From contig JAHHRO010000024.1 of assembly GCA_020025755.1 (NCBI GenBank), positions 1-33,673 of the forward strand: a stretch of DNA of 33,673 nt, written 5' to 3'. A program made the translations under genes and the position numbers. The stretch is from Butyricicoccus sp. (GTDB taxonomy: Bacteria > Bacillota > Clostridia > Oscillospirales > Butyricicoccaceae). The notes under the pieces are model-generated. The model was not told where the DNA came from, did no database searches, and worked only from the letters and a program-made list of their open reading frames with translations. Shown here one piece after another: positions 24,042-31,861 of the stretch; within the stretch, counting starts at the first letter, position 1; each line of letters begins with the position of its first letter.

Positions 24042-25244
24042 TTATTCTGCCGGTTGCTCCTCTGTTCCTTCCTTTTCCGGATCGGAAGACGGTGTACCGG
24101 TCTCTTCATCGGCCTGCGGCTCTGCATTTTCCGCATCTGGCGCACTCTGCTCGCCATCATCTGCGGTTTGTGCTGTTTCACCGATAATTTTCATCAGGTT
24201 GTCATAGCTGACCTCTCCATAAGTATCGGTATGCTCAATCTTCGCAGATTCCACAAGCGCAGTCACTTCCTCATCAAAGGTCTTGCCTGTGATCTGATGG
24301 ATCAGCTGCTGACGCACATCCGGGGACATCTGCTCGGTTGTCAGCGGCTCACGCTTCAAAATATGCCAGCCAAACGGGCTCTTAACGAGTTTGGTCGAGG
24401 TCGTACCCGGTTCCAATGCCTTTGCCTCGTTATAGAACTCCTGCACCATTTCCCCATCTGTGAATACATAGCCCTCCGGATACATTTCCATGCCCGGATC
24501 TTCATTGTACTGCTTTACGAGTGCGTCAAAATCCTCTCCGGCTTTTACCTTTTCGAGTGCTTCGTTTGCCTTGCTCTCCGCAGCCTTGAGTGCTTCCCCT
24601 GTGAGCGGCTCTCCCAGTCCGTCTACGGACTGCACGAGGATGTGCTTGGCACAGAGGTAATTTTCATTGAACGCATCCAGGATCGCCTGCTCGGTTGCCT
24701 TGGTGCCATTTTCTCCATAATATGCCTTCTCGATGGCACCCAGATAAGCAGAGGTCGCAACCGTATTATCATAGATCTGCATGGTATAATCAAAGCTTGC
24801 CAGCCATTCGTCAAACAGCTGCTTTCCGCCCATCTGTTCGATCTGCATTTGCTTGTCCTGTGCGGCTCTTTCCTTTTCGTCACGCGTCAGCTTGAGGTTC
24901 AGCCCTTCAAACTCGCTCGTAATGGAGCGCATATAAGCCGCCTGCTGATCAGCCATCTCAAACAACTGGCTGATAAATGGCTCGCCCATCTGGGGATCGC
25001 TCCAAACGGAAGCATCAAAGCCATAATAGCCCAACATATTCTCCATGTACATCTTATTGTACTTGAGGTATGCGCGGAACTCATCTGCGTGTACTTCGTC
25101 TCCATTGACGGTCAGCATAACCGGTTCCGATGAACGAATGGGCTTATACTTGATGTTCGGAATCCCATAGGTCATCGTGATCCCTACTACGGCAGCCGTT
25201 GCCACTGCCATTGCCAAGATCCGTTTGCCAAATGTCTTAATCAT
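24042..25244 (-). CDS. PrsA/SurA-like foldase with parvulin (PpiC) domain
   Basis: This exported peptidyl-prolyl isomerase would assist folding of secreted proteins at the outer membrane face. An N-terminal membrane helix or signal anchor (about residues 6-26, AMAVATAAVVGITM) is followed by a SurA-N-like helical chaperone region (about 45-190). The parvulin domain (about 195-305) has AKHILVQSVDG, FDALVKQYNEDPG and SPFGWHILKRE. The last 45 residues are acidic and disordered (Glu/Pro/Ala). No lipobox Cys is visible, unlike classical PrsA. ATG 25244 is preferred over ATG 25250 because GGGAG lies only two bases before the latter but eight before the former. It has its own promoter and terminator. 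Confidence 0.88.
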   Translation of the reverse strand: MIKTFGKRILAMAVATAAVVGITMTYGIPNIKYKPIRSSEPVMLTVNGDEVHADEFRAYLKYNKMYMENMLGYYGFDASVWSDPQMGEPFISQLFEMADQQAAYMRSITSEFEGLNLKLTRDEKERAAQDKQMQIEQMGGKQLFDEWLASFDYTMQIYDNTVATSAYLGAIEKAYYGENGTKATEQAILDAFNENYLCAKHILVQSVDGLGEPLTGEALKAAESKANEALEKVKAGEDFDALVKQYNEDPGMEMYPEGYVFTDGEMVQEFYNEAKALEPGTTSTKLVKSPFGWHILKREPLTTEQMSPDVRQQLIHQITGKTFDEEVTALVESAKIEHTDTYGEVSYDNLMKIIGETAQTADDGEQSAPDAENAEPQADEETGTPSSDPEKEGTEEQPAE

Positions 25245-25297
25245 TCCCATAACTCCCTTGTGTGTTTTATCGCACCCTTTGTGCGGTTTGCTTTTCT

Positions 25298-25326
25298 ATT
25301 ATAGCATCCCTGTGTGAAAAACACAA
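25298..25326 (-). promoter_or_regulatory. Promoter of the PrsA-like gene
   Basis: On the minus strand TTGTGT (25321-25326), a 17-base spacer and a perfect TATAAT (25298-25303). The small inverted repeat CGCAC/GTGCG (25271-25285) lies in the leader. Confidence 0.75.
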
Positions 25327-25361
25327 TGTTGTACACAGAATCGTCACAAACACAAAATAAC

Positions 25362-25562
25362 CTGTCAAAAAGTATTTTCACGATTTCATTTTAGAGCGAG
25401 ATGACCCAAAATTTTTCAAAATCCAAGGCCATGTGCCTTGAATTTTGCCTGTGATCTGCACAAATGCGTGCGAAACCAAGCGTATCAGGGACAGTACCTG
25501 CCCGTGCTGTATGGAGAGGGTTCTGATCCTCCCAGAGAGACCGCTGAAGTTTTTCGACAGTC
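25362..25562 (-). repeat. Structured repeat element, copy D
   Basis: Read on the minus strand it has the same architecture as copy C: GACTGTCGAAAAACTTC at the start, a GGGAGGATC/GATC-type middle, a GGTACTGTCC segment and GGTTTCGCACGC. Then come GGCAAAATTCAAGGCACATG, TGAAAAATTTTGGGTCAT, and an end in CTTTTTGACAG. Its ends form the inverted repeat CTGTCAAAAAG / CTGTCGAAAAAC. It begins about 11 bases after the SDR stop, in the same orientation as that gene, and ends 36 bases before the -35 of the PrsA-like gene. The hairpins are more degraded than in copies A and C. Confidence 0.75.
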
Positions 25563-25572
25563 TCGCGCATGC

Positions 25573-26325
25573 CTATTTGAGCTTTCTCCGCTGTACATGA
25601 TAGGTCACGCGCGGCAGCAGCCATTCAGGAGCCAGTCGACGTGCAGTCATGGCTGCTTTCATACCCATTCCAGGCACGATGACCTGCCGTTTGCGCAGCA
25701 GTCCACGCACTGCGATGCGTGCACATCGCTTGGCATCCATCCCCGGCACAGAAAACCGTACATCTGCAACGTCATTGAACTCGGTCTTCACAGGTCCTGG
25801 ACACAGCGCAGAAACGACGACCGCGCTTCCATCATGCCGCAGTTCCTCACGCACGGCTTCTGTCAGGCGCAGAACATAATTCTTGGTCGCATAATAGGTC
25901 GCCATCAGCGGTCCTGCCATAAATCCGGCAGAGGATGCTACATTTAAGATGTAGCCCCGATTATAGAGACGGAAATCATGCAGGAACAGTTTGGTCAGGA
26001 TATGTACCGCCACGACATTGGTGCGGATCATTTCCAGCTCGCGCTCCAAATCAGTCGTTGCAAACGGACCGCATACGCCAAAGCCTGCATTATTCACCAC
26101 GATCTCCAGATCTTCCGAACGGGCGCGGCAATACAGCATGCGGCACTGTTCGGCATCAGACAGATCATATTCCAGAATCCGGCATTTGACGGTAAGCTCC
26201 CGTGCCAGTGCCTCCAAACGGTCGCGCCGCCGTGCCACCAAGATCAGTTCATACCCACGCGCAGCAAGTTCGCGTGCGATCTCCATTCCAATTCCGGACG
26301 ATGCGCCCGTAATCAATGCTTTCAT
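25573..26325 (-). CDS. Short-chain dehydrogenase/reductase (SDR)
   Basis: This 250-residue NAD(P)-dependent oxidoreductase has the cofactor motif TGASSGIG (6-13), the VNNAGFG motif near 80-86 and the catalytic region NVASSAGF...YYATK with Tyr/Lys near 152-156. ARRRDRL after the second strand suggests NADP(H) preference. The substrate is unknown; the closest feel is the DltE/YqjQ-type SDR family. It is monocistronic, with AGGAGGAAG before the ATG. The promoter is not obvious in the AT-rich 26326-26460 stretch. Confidence 0.88.
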   Translation of the reverse strand: MKALITGASSGIGMEIARELAARGYELILVARRRDRLEALARELTVKCRILEYDLSDAEQCRMLYCRARSEDLEIVVNNAGFGVCGPFATTDLERELEMIRTNVVAVHILTKLFLHDFRLYNRGYILNVASSAGFMAGPLMATYYATKNYVLRLTEAVREELRHDGSAVVVSALCPGPVKTEFNDVADVRFSVPGMDAKRCARIAVRGLLRKRQVIVPGMGMKAAMTARRLAPEWLLPRVTYHVQRRKLK

Positions 26326-26504
26326 TGTTCTTCCTCCTGTTCTATCCGATATCTTTCATGGCATATGCCCTTGTTTTTTCAGATTTCTTCCATCATAGCG
26401 CATTTTTTGTCAATGGTCAATCCTCGTTTTAAATCCTCTATGACCGTGCAGAATATAGATGCGGATAAAATACCTGCGGATTCTTTCAAATGCGCGGATT
26501 CACC

Positions 26505-26532
26505 TTGAAAATACCATTCCATGTGATAAAAT
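26505..26532 (+). promoter_or_regulatory. Probable promoter of rnr
   Basis: TTGAAA (26505-26510), a 16-base spacer and TAAAAT (26527-26532), followed by a strong AAAGGAGG site ahead of the ATG at 26567. Confidence 0.6.
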
Positions 26533-26566
26533 AAAACTATAACCAGAGAAAAAGGAGGTCTATCTT

Positions 26567-28660
26567 ATGAACGAACTGGATACAAGACTCTATACTCTGC
26601 TCGAACGTCCTGCCCGTGCAGAAGAACTCAAAAAATATCTGCCGGCTTATTCCAAACAACAGATTCGGGAATCACTTGACCGCCTGACCGCAGACGGAAA
26701 GATCCTGAAAAATAAAAAGAACCGCTATGCACATGCCGAGCATTACGGCTGTCTTACCGGTGTTTTTCAAGCGACCGACCGCGGATTCGGCTTTGTCACG
26801 CCGGAAACACCGGACGGCTTGGGCGATGTGTTCATCCCCCCCCATTCGACCGGAAAGGCATGGCAGGGAGACCGCGTGCTTGTACGCCTCATCGACTCTG
26901 GACGCGGACACAAGCGTGAGGGCGAGATCCTTCGTATCCTGACACTGTGTCAGGATGAGGTCATCGGCACGGTCATGAAGCGCGGCAAGAGCGTTTTTGT
27001 CCGCCCGACCTCAAAAAAATACCCCGAACTCGTGATCCCCAAAAACCGTGCGCTCGATGCACAATCCGGAGACCGTGTCGCGGTCAAGGTCATCTTCCGA
27101 GGAGAAGGCCGCGTCACAGCGCAGGGCGCAATCATCAAGGTATTCGGAAAGAATGGTACGATGGATGCCTCGATTGCCTCCATCCTGCACGAAAACGGCA
27201 TTGTCGTTCCGTTTCCTGAGGAAGTGCTTCGGCAAGCCGATGCCTGCGGCGATGCCGTCGATCCTTCTGAAGCTGCCGTGCGCATGGATCTGCGCGATCA
27301 GCTGATTTTTACCATTGACGGCGACGACGCACGCGATTTTGACGACGCCGTTTCCCTCGAACCAATGGAAAACGGACACCTGCTGCTTGGTGTGCACATT
27401 GCTGATGTATCTCACTATGTAACACCTGCTTCCCCACTCGATGATGAGGCATACCGCCGCGGTACGTCTGTCTATTATCCAGGGCATGTCGTGCCTATGC
27501 TGCCCGTTGCGCTTTCGAACGGTATTTGCTCGCTCAATCCCAATGTCGATCGTCTCGCATTTTCCGCTCTGATGGAGTATGACCGTGATGGGCGATGCCA
27601 CCATACACGCTTTGCCAAAACAGTCATTTGCTCCAAAGCGCGTATGACCTACCGCAAGATGAACGAGATCTTTGACGGAGACACGGATCGCCGCAAGGAA
27701 TACGACTTTTTGACGGAAACTGCCGATCGCATGCATGCACTCTCCCTTGCGATGCGCCGCCGCCGTATGGAGCGCGGTGCCCTCGACCTCGACCTGCCAG
27801 AAGCTGAGATCCTGACCGATGAGACCGGTGAACCGACTGAGGTCACTTTCCGCTCGCGCGGCGATGCAGAAAAGATGATCGAGGAATTCATGCTGGCAGC
27901 AAACGAAGCCGTTGCGGCCTTTATGGATAAGCGCGGAGATCCCACCGTTTATCGCGTCCATGAAAATCCCGATCCGGAAAAGCTGCGTGCCTTTGCCATG
28001 TTTGCGCGTCCGTTTGGCTATCGGGTCGATCCCTCCAAACCAAACGACACCGCACAGCTGCAAGCCATTTTGGACGGTGCCAAGAATGATCCCAAGCAGC
28101 GTGCCCTGCCAACACTCCTGCTCCGTGCGCTCGCGCGTGCACGGTACGATGCCGAATGTCTGGGGCACTATGGCTTGCAGGCAAGGGAATATCTGCACTT
28201 CACCTCTCCGATCCGCCGCTATCCTGATCTTGTTGCACATCGGATGCTGTTCAAGGCGATCTCAGGACAGCAGTACACCAAGGCAGATACCGTATTCTGT
28301 GAAGAAGCCGCAGCACAGTCCACCACGCGTGAGCTTGCCGCCGATACTGCCGAACGCGATATCGATAAGCTGTATCTTGCCGCCTATATGGAACAGTTTA
28401 TCGGGGAGGACTTCGATGCCGAGATCTCCGGCGTGACTGCATTTGGTGTCTTCGTGACGCTGCATAACGCTGTGGAAGGTCTCGTGCGGCTGGAAGATCT
28501 GCCCGGTGATGATTATGAATTCGACGACCAGAAAATGATGCTCATTGGCAGACGCTCTCACATGCGCTACACCATGGGTACCCCCATGCGTGTACGGCTG
28601 ACCGCTGCCTCTCGCATTACCGGTCTCATTGACTTTATTCCAGCACCTGAAAGGAATTGA
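26567..28660 (+). CDS. rnr: Ribonuclease R
   Basis: This 697-residue 3'-to-5' exoribonuclease of the RNase II/R family degrades structured RNA. An N-terminal helix-turn-helix-like region (1-60) is followed by cold-shock OB domains (about 60-215: GFVTPE, DVFIPP, GDRVLVRL). The RNB catalytic domain (about 235-570) has the acidic centre IDGDDARDFDDAVS near 249-262, and HYGLQAREYLHFTSPIRRYPDL near the end. A C-terminal S1 domain follows (about 605-690: ISGVTAFGVFVTLHNAVEGLV). The usual neighbour smpB is not here; instead a patatin gene starts three bases after the stop. Confidence 0.96.
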   Translation: MNELDTRLYTLLERPARAEELKKYLPAYSKQQIRESLDRLTADGKILKNKKNRYAHAEHYGCLTGVFQATDRGFGFVTPETPDGLGDVFIPPHSTGKAWQGDRVLVRLIDSGRGHKREGEILRILTLCQDEVIGTVMKRGKSVFVRPTSKKYPELVIPKNRALDAQSGDRVAVKVIFRGEGRVTAQGAIIKVFGKNGTMDASIASILHENGIVVPFPEEVLRQADACGDAVDPSEAAVRMDLRDQLIFTIDGDDARDFDDAVSLEPMENGHLLLGVHIADVSHYVTPASPLDDEAYRRGTSVYYPGHVVPMLPVALSNGICSLNPNVDRLAFSALMEYDRDGRCHHTRFAKTVICSKARMTYRKMNEIFDGDTDRRKEYDFLTETADRMHALSLAMRRRRMERGALDLDLPEAEILTDETGEPTEVTFRSRGDAEKMIEEFMLAANEAVAAFMDKRGDPTVYRVHENPDPEKLRAFAMFARPFGYRVDPSKPNDTAQLQAILDGAKNDPKQRALPTLLLRALARARYDAECLGHYGLQAREYLHFTSPIRRYPDLVAHRMLFKAISGQQYTKADTVFCEEAAAQSTTRELAADTAERDIDKLYLAAYMEQFIGEDFDAEISGVTAFGVFVTLHNAVEGLVRLEDLPGDDYEFDDQKMMLIGRRSHMRYTMGTPMRVRLTAASRITGLIDFIPAPERN

Positions 28661-28663
28661 CCC

Positions 28664-29506
28664 ATGCCCGGACTTATCTTAGAGGGCGGAACGTTCCGCC
28701 CGATCTTCTCCAGCGGCATCATGGATGCCCTGCTTGCGCATGATCTTATGTTTGACTATGTGATCGGTGTTTCTGCCGGTATCACGAATGGATTCTCCTA
28801 TCTCTCCCGTCAAAGCGGACGCAATCTGGATGTATTATGCCAGTATCGCACCGATAAACGGTATATGTCCGCGCGCAATTACCTCAAAGAGGGTTCTGTC
28901 TTTGGGGTGGATTTCGTGTTCGATACCATCCCGAATGAGCTGCTCCCGTTTGACTGGGATGCGTTCCACGCCTATCAGGGCAAAGTCCTGATAGGGGTGA
29001 CCAACGCGCGTACCGGAAAGTGTGAATATCTGGATGGACGCGCACTTGATCCAAAATGCACCATGCTGCGTGCGACCTGCGCCATTCCGCTTTATTTCCA
29101 TCCGGTTCCAATCGGCAGTGAGATCTATTATGATGGTGGGATCTCTGATTCTATCCCCATCCGGAAAGCACTTGCAGACGGCAGCCGAAAGAATCTCATC
29201 ATCCTGACACAGCCTGCCGGATACCGCAAAAAGGTGCAGCATTCCAACCGTGCGGCAGCAGCCATCCTGCGCCGTCAGTATCCAAAAATGGCAGAGACCA
29301 TTTTGAATCGTCCAAAGATGTACAATGAGACCGTGTGTTTCTGCGAACATCTTGCCGCGCACCAGCCACAGAACACCGTGCTCCTGCGCCCCAGCAAACC
29401 GATCGATTCGTTTGAACGCGATATCCACAAGCTGACCGCCGCCTATCAGGAGGGCTATCAGCTGGCAGAGCAGCATATCGAGCAAATCAAAGCATTGTTC
29501 GCTTAG
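28664..29506 (+). CDS. Patatin-like phospholipase (YjjU type)
   Basis: This 280-residue alpha/beta acyl hydrolase has the Ser-Asp dyad: the oxyanion-hole LEGGTFR (6-12), nucleophile elbow GVSAG with Ser37, and DGG with Asp157 in YYDGGISDSIP. There is no signal peptide, so it should act on the cytoplasmic face. It begins three bases after rnr, with AAAGGAATTG inside the end of rnr, so it is translated from the same message. The lipid substrate is unknown. Confidence 0.9.
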   Translation: MPGLILEGGTFRPIFSSGIMDALLAHDLMFDYVIGVSAGITNGFSYLSRQSGRNLDVLCQYRTDKRYMSARNYLKEGSVFGVDFVFDTIPNELLPFDWDAFHAYQGKVLIGVTNARTGKCEYLDGRALDPKCTMLRATCAIPLYFHPVPIGSEIYYDGGISDSIPIRKALADGSRKNLIILTQPAGYRKKVQHSNRAAAAILRRQYPKMAETILNRPKMYNETVCFCEHLAAHQPQNTVLLRPSKPIDSFERDIHKLTAAYQEGYQLAEQHIEQIKALFA

Positions 29507-29728
29507 CAAAAAACACTGTATTCTGTAAATAAAAATGTGATTTTCTTGATTTATCCGTACGAATTTTATGGTTTTTCTTCACTCCAAACGAATCAATCAC
29601 CCTGTCAAATACTTATAGCTTCTATTAAAAAAATATCGCAAAAAAGATGTACCCCATGCTTTTTGGGAAAAGTCAACAAACAATATAGCATCGTAATATA
29701 TTTATATACCAATCACTTGCATCAAGTA
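29507..29728. other. AT-rich intergenic region between convergent genes
   Basis: This region is clearly more AT-rich than the flanking genes. It holds no credible coding frame, no strong hairpin right after the patatin stop and no repeat copy that I can recognise. Confidence 0.5.
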
Positions 29729-29766
29729 AAAAGGTCTGAAAACACAAACGCTTTCAGACCTTTTAT
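29724..29766. terminator. Bidirectional terminator between the patatin gene and the oad operon
   Basis: AAAAGGTCTGAAA (29729-29741) pairs with TTTCAGACCTTTT (29752-29764). An A-run on the left and a T-run on the right allow it to end transcription from both sides. It follows the OadB stop by 17 bases on the minus strand. Confidence 0.85.
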
Positions 29767-29780
29767 CTATTTATGCAGTT

Positions 29781-30932
29781 TTAACCGCCAAATACCTTGA
29801 TCATAAAGCCTGCGGCGATCGCAGAACCGATGACACCTGCAACGTTCGGGCCCATGGCGTGCATGAGCAGGAAGTTTGCAGGGTTTGCCTTTTGTCCCTC
29901 GACCTGTGATACTCGCGCTGCCATTGGAACTGCCGAAACGCCAGCCGAACCAATGAGCGGATTGATCTTACCGCCTGACAAATGATACATGATCTTGCCG
30001 AACATCAAGCCGCCAGCCGTGGACAGCATGAATGCCAGCAGACCCAAACCAATGATCATCAGTGTTTCCCAGCGCAGGAAGGTCGCTGCAGTTGCCTTAC
30101 AGCCAACCGACAAGCCAAGGAAAATCGTTACGATATTGATGAGCGCATTCTGTGCGGTATCCGACAGACGATCCACAACGCCACACTCCTTGAACAGGTT
30201 ACCCAGCATCAGCATACCAATGAGCGGTGCGGTTTCCGGCAGAAGCAGAATAACGAAGATCGCAACCACGATTGGAAACGCGATCTTTTCCGCCTTGGAG
30301 ACGGTGCGCAGCTGCTCCATCTTGACCTCTCGCTCCTTCTTGGTAGTGAGGAGACGCATGAGCGGCGGCTGGATCATCGGAATAAGTGCCATATAGGAAT
30401 ACGCCGCGATTGCGATCGGGGGCAGATACTCGGGTGCCAGCTTGGAAGCGGTCAGAATGGCAGTCGGACCGTCCGCGCCGCCAATGACGCCAATTGCAGC
30501 CGCAACTTTTTCCGGGAATCCCAGACCCAGAGCAAGTAAAAATGCGGAGAAAATACCGAACTGTGCCGCCGCACCCAAGAGCATGGAGGACGGACGCGCA
30601 ATCAGAGGGCCAAAATCTGTCATTGCGCCGATCCCCAGAAAGATGATCGAGGGATAGATCGCATACTGTACACCTTGATAGAACACCCAAAACAGACCGA
30701 CATTTCCATTTGCATCTGGTGGATTGAGCAGACCTGTGAGCGGAAAGTTTGCCATCAGAACGCCAAAGGCGATCGGAACCAGCAAGAGCGGCTCAAACTT
30801 TTTTACAATGCCCATGTACAGCAGGATGCACGCGATCACGATCATAATGAGATTGCGCGGCTCCTGTACCAGTGCGGCAAATCCGGACTCAGCAAAAATC
30901 TTTTGCAGCGTTCCAATGAAGGAGAATTCCAT
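29781..30932 (-). CDS. oadB: Oxaloacetate decarboxylase beta subunit (Na+ pump)
   Basis: This 383-residue integral membrane protein decarboxylates carboxybiotin and exports Na+. About nine to eleven hydrophobic segments span the sequence. Family motifs include PLLLVPIAFGVLMANFPL, the GGADGPTAI sodium-site segment near residue 155, and a C-terminal NFLLMHAMGPNVAGVIGSA. Length and motifs match OadB/GcdB/MmdB, which cannot be told apart by this subunit alone; the 5S-type alpha subunit upstream points to oxaloacetate. It is the last gene of the operon, 15 bases after the biotin carrier, with AAAGGAGGAG before the ATG. Confidence 0.93.
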   Translation of the reverse strand: MEFSFIGTLQKIFAESGFAALVQEPRNLIMIVIACILLYMGIVKKFEPLLLVPIAFGVLMANFPLTGLLNPPDANGNVGLFWVFYQGVQYAIYPSIIFLGIGAMTDFGPLIARPSSMLLGAAAQFGIFSAFLLALGLGFPEKVAAAIGVIGGADGPTAILTASKLAPEYLPPIAIAAYSYMALIPMIQPPLMRLLTTKKEREVKMEQLRTVSKAEKIAFPIVVAIFVILLLPETAPLIGMLMLGNLFKECGVVDRLSDTAQNALINIVTIFLGLSVGCKATAATFLRWETLMIIGLGLLAFMLSTAGGLMFGKIMYHLSGGKINPLIGSAGVSAVPMAARVSQVEGQKANPANFLLMHAMGPNVAGVIGSAIAAGFMIKVFGG

Positions 30933-30947
30933 AATTTTTCTCCTCCT

Positions 30948-31487
30948 TTAAGACAGCGTACACAAAGCTGTACCGGTTTCCACTGTGCTTCCTTTATTGA
31001 TATGCACGCCAGCGATCACACCATCACGCGACGCGCAGATTTCGTTTTCCATCTTCATGGCTTCCAGAATGAACAGGACATCGCCTGCCTTTACCATTGC
31101 GCCCGGCTGACAGCATACCTCCAGAATGGTGCCCGGCATCGGTGCCGCGATTTTCTCGCCCGAGACGGCCTCTGGCGGTGTTGCCATGGAGGCCATAGGC
31201 TGCTGCATCATAGGCTGTGCTCCCATCTGCTGCATGGGCTGCTGCATCATAGGTACCGCCATCTGCTGCATAGGCTGCTGCATTTGCGGCATCATAGGTT
31301 GCTGCATCACAGGCTGCTGCATGACGGGTTGCTGCATGACGGGTTGCTGCATCTGCTGCATCATGGGCTGCTGCATTTGCTGCATAGGTGCGCCTCCCAT
31401 GGGATCGCCCATATAGACTGCCGTTGCCTGCCCACGTTCGACCTCTACTTCATATTTCTTTCCGTTTAATGTAACGACATACTTCAT
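30948..31487 (-). CDS. Biotin carboxyl carrier subunit with Met/Gln/Pro linker
   Basis: This 179-residue protein carries the carboxyl group from the alpha subunit to OadB. The biotinyl domain (about 110-179) has the acceptor Lys145 in EAMKMEN. An N-terminal short beta segment (1-25, YVVTLNGKKYEVEVERG) is typical. The linker (about 30-100) is almost only Met, Gln and Pro (repeats such as VMQQP and MMQQM), instead of the Ala/Pro-rich hinge common in the family. Its DNA has tandem 15-bp repeats. The biotin domain is split from the alpha chain here, whereas in Klebsiella OadA both are fused. Confidence 0.92.
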   Translation of the reverse strand: MKYVVTLNGKKYEVEVERGQATAVYMGDPMGGAPMQQMQQPMMQQMQQPVMQQPVMQQPVMQQPMMPQMQQPMQQMAVPMMQQPMQQMGAQPMMQQPMASMATPPEAVSGEKIAAPMPGTILEVCCQPGAMVKAGDVLFILEAMKMENEICASRDGVIAGVHINKGSTVETGTALCTLS

Positions 31488-31507
31488 GGTTCATTATCTC
31501 CCCTGTA

Positions 31508-31861
31508 TTACAGTTCCTTGATTTTCCGGAATACCAACTCTGAGAGTGGGATCCCAGTCTCGTAGCTGACGATCGCCATCACGCAAGCAGCTGTTTTTTC
31601 ATCGACACCAATCAGTACCACATCTCCGCCGTATGCCGCAGGTGCGCTGGGATGATCTGATACCAGTTCAACAGCACTGACAGATTGGTGCGCTGGCTGT
31701 TCTTCTTTTGTTCGTTCTTCGGGCTCTTTTTTCTGGGTCTTTGTAAAAACACGCACAACACCAGAAATCATTGGAATGAGGAGACATAGAACTGCCAATA
31801 CGAGAAATACGATCGCGATACCCGATACTGCAATCAAAAGAGATTCCATATCCAGACTCAT
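31508..31861 (-). CDS. oadG: Oxaloacetate decarboxylase gamma subunit
   Basis: This 117-residue protein has one N-terminal membrane helix (about 8-30, AVSGIAIVFLVLAVLCLLIP). A charged Lys/Glu-rich linker and a C-terminal segment follow (VDEKTAACVMAIVSYETGIP). It fits the OadG family, which anchors and assembles the alpha and beta subunits. It overlaps the alpha stop by four bases and lies 20 bases before the biotin carrier gene. Confidence 0.85.
   Translation of the reverse strand: MSLDMESLLIAVSGIAIVFLVLAVLCLLIPMISGVVRVFTKTQKKEPEERTKEEQPAHQSVSAVELVSDHPSAPAAYGGDVVLIGVDEKTAACVMAIVSYETGIPLSELVFRKIKEL

Noticed and set aside
31190..31400. Possible CRISPR-like array in the repeated GCTGCAT region
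   Set aside because: The repeats are in frame in a biotin carrier gene, only 15 bp long, and have no spacers; they encode a low-complexity linker.
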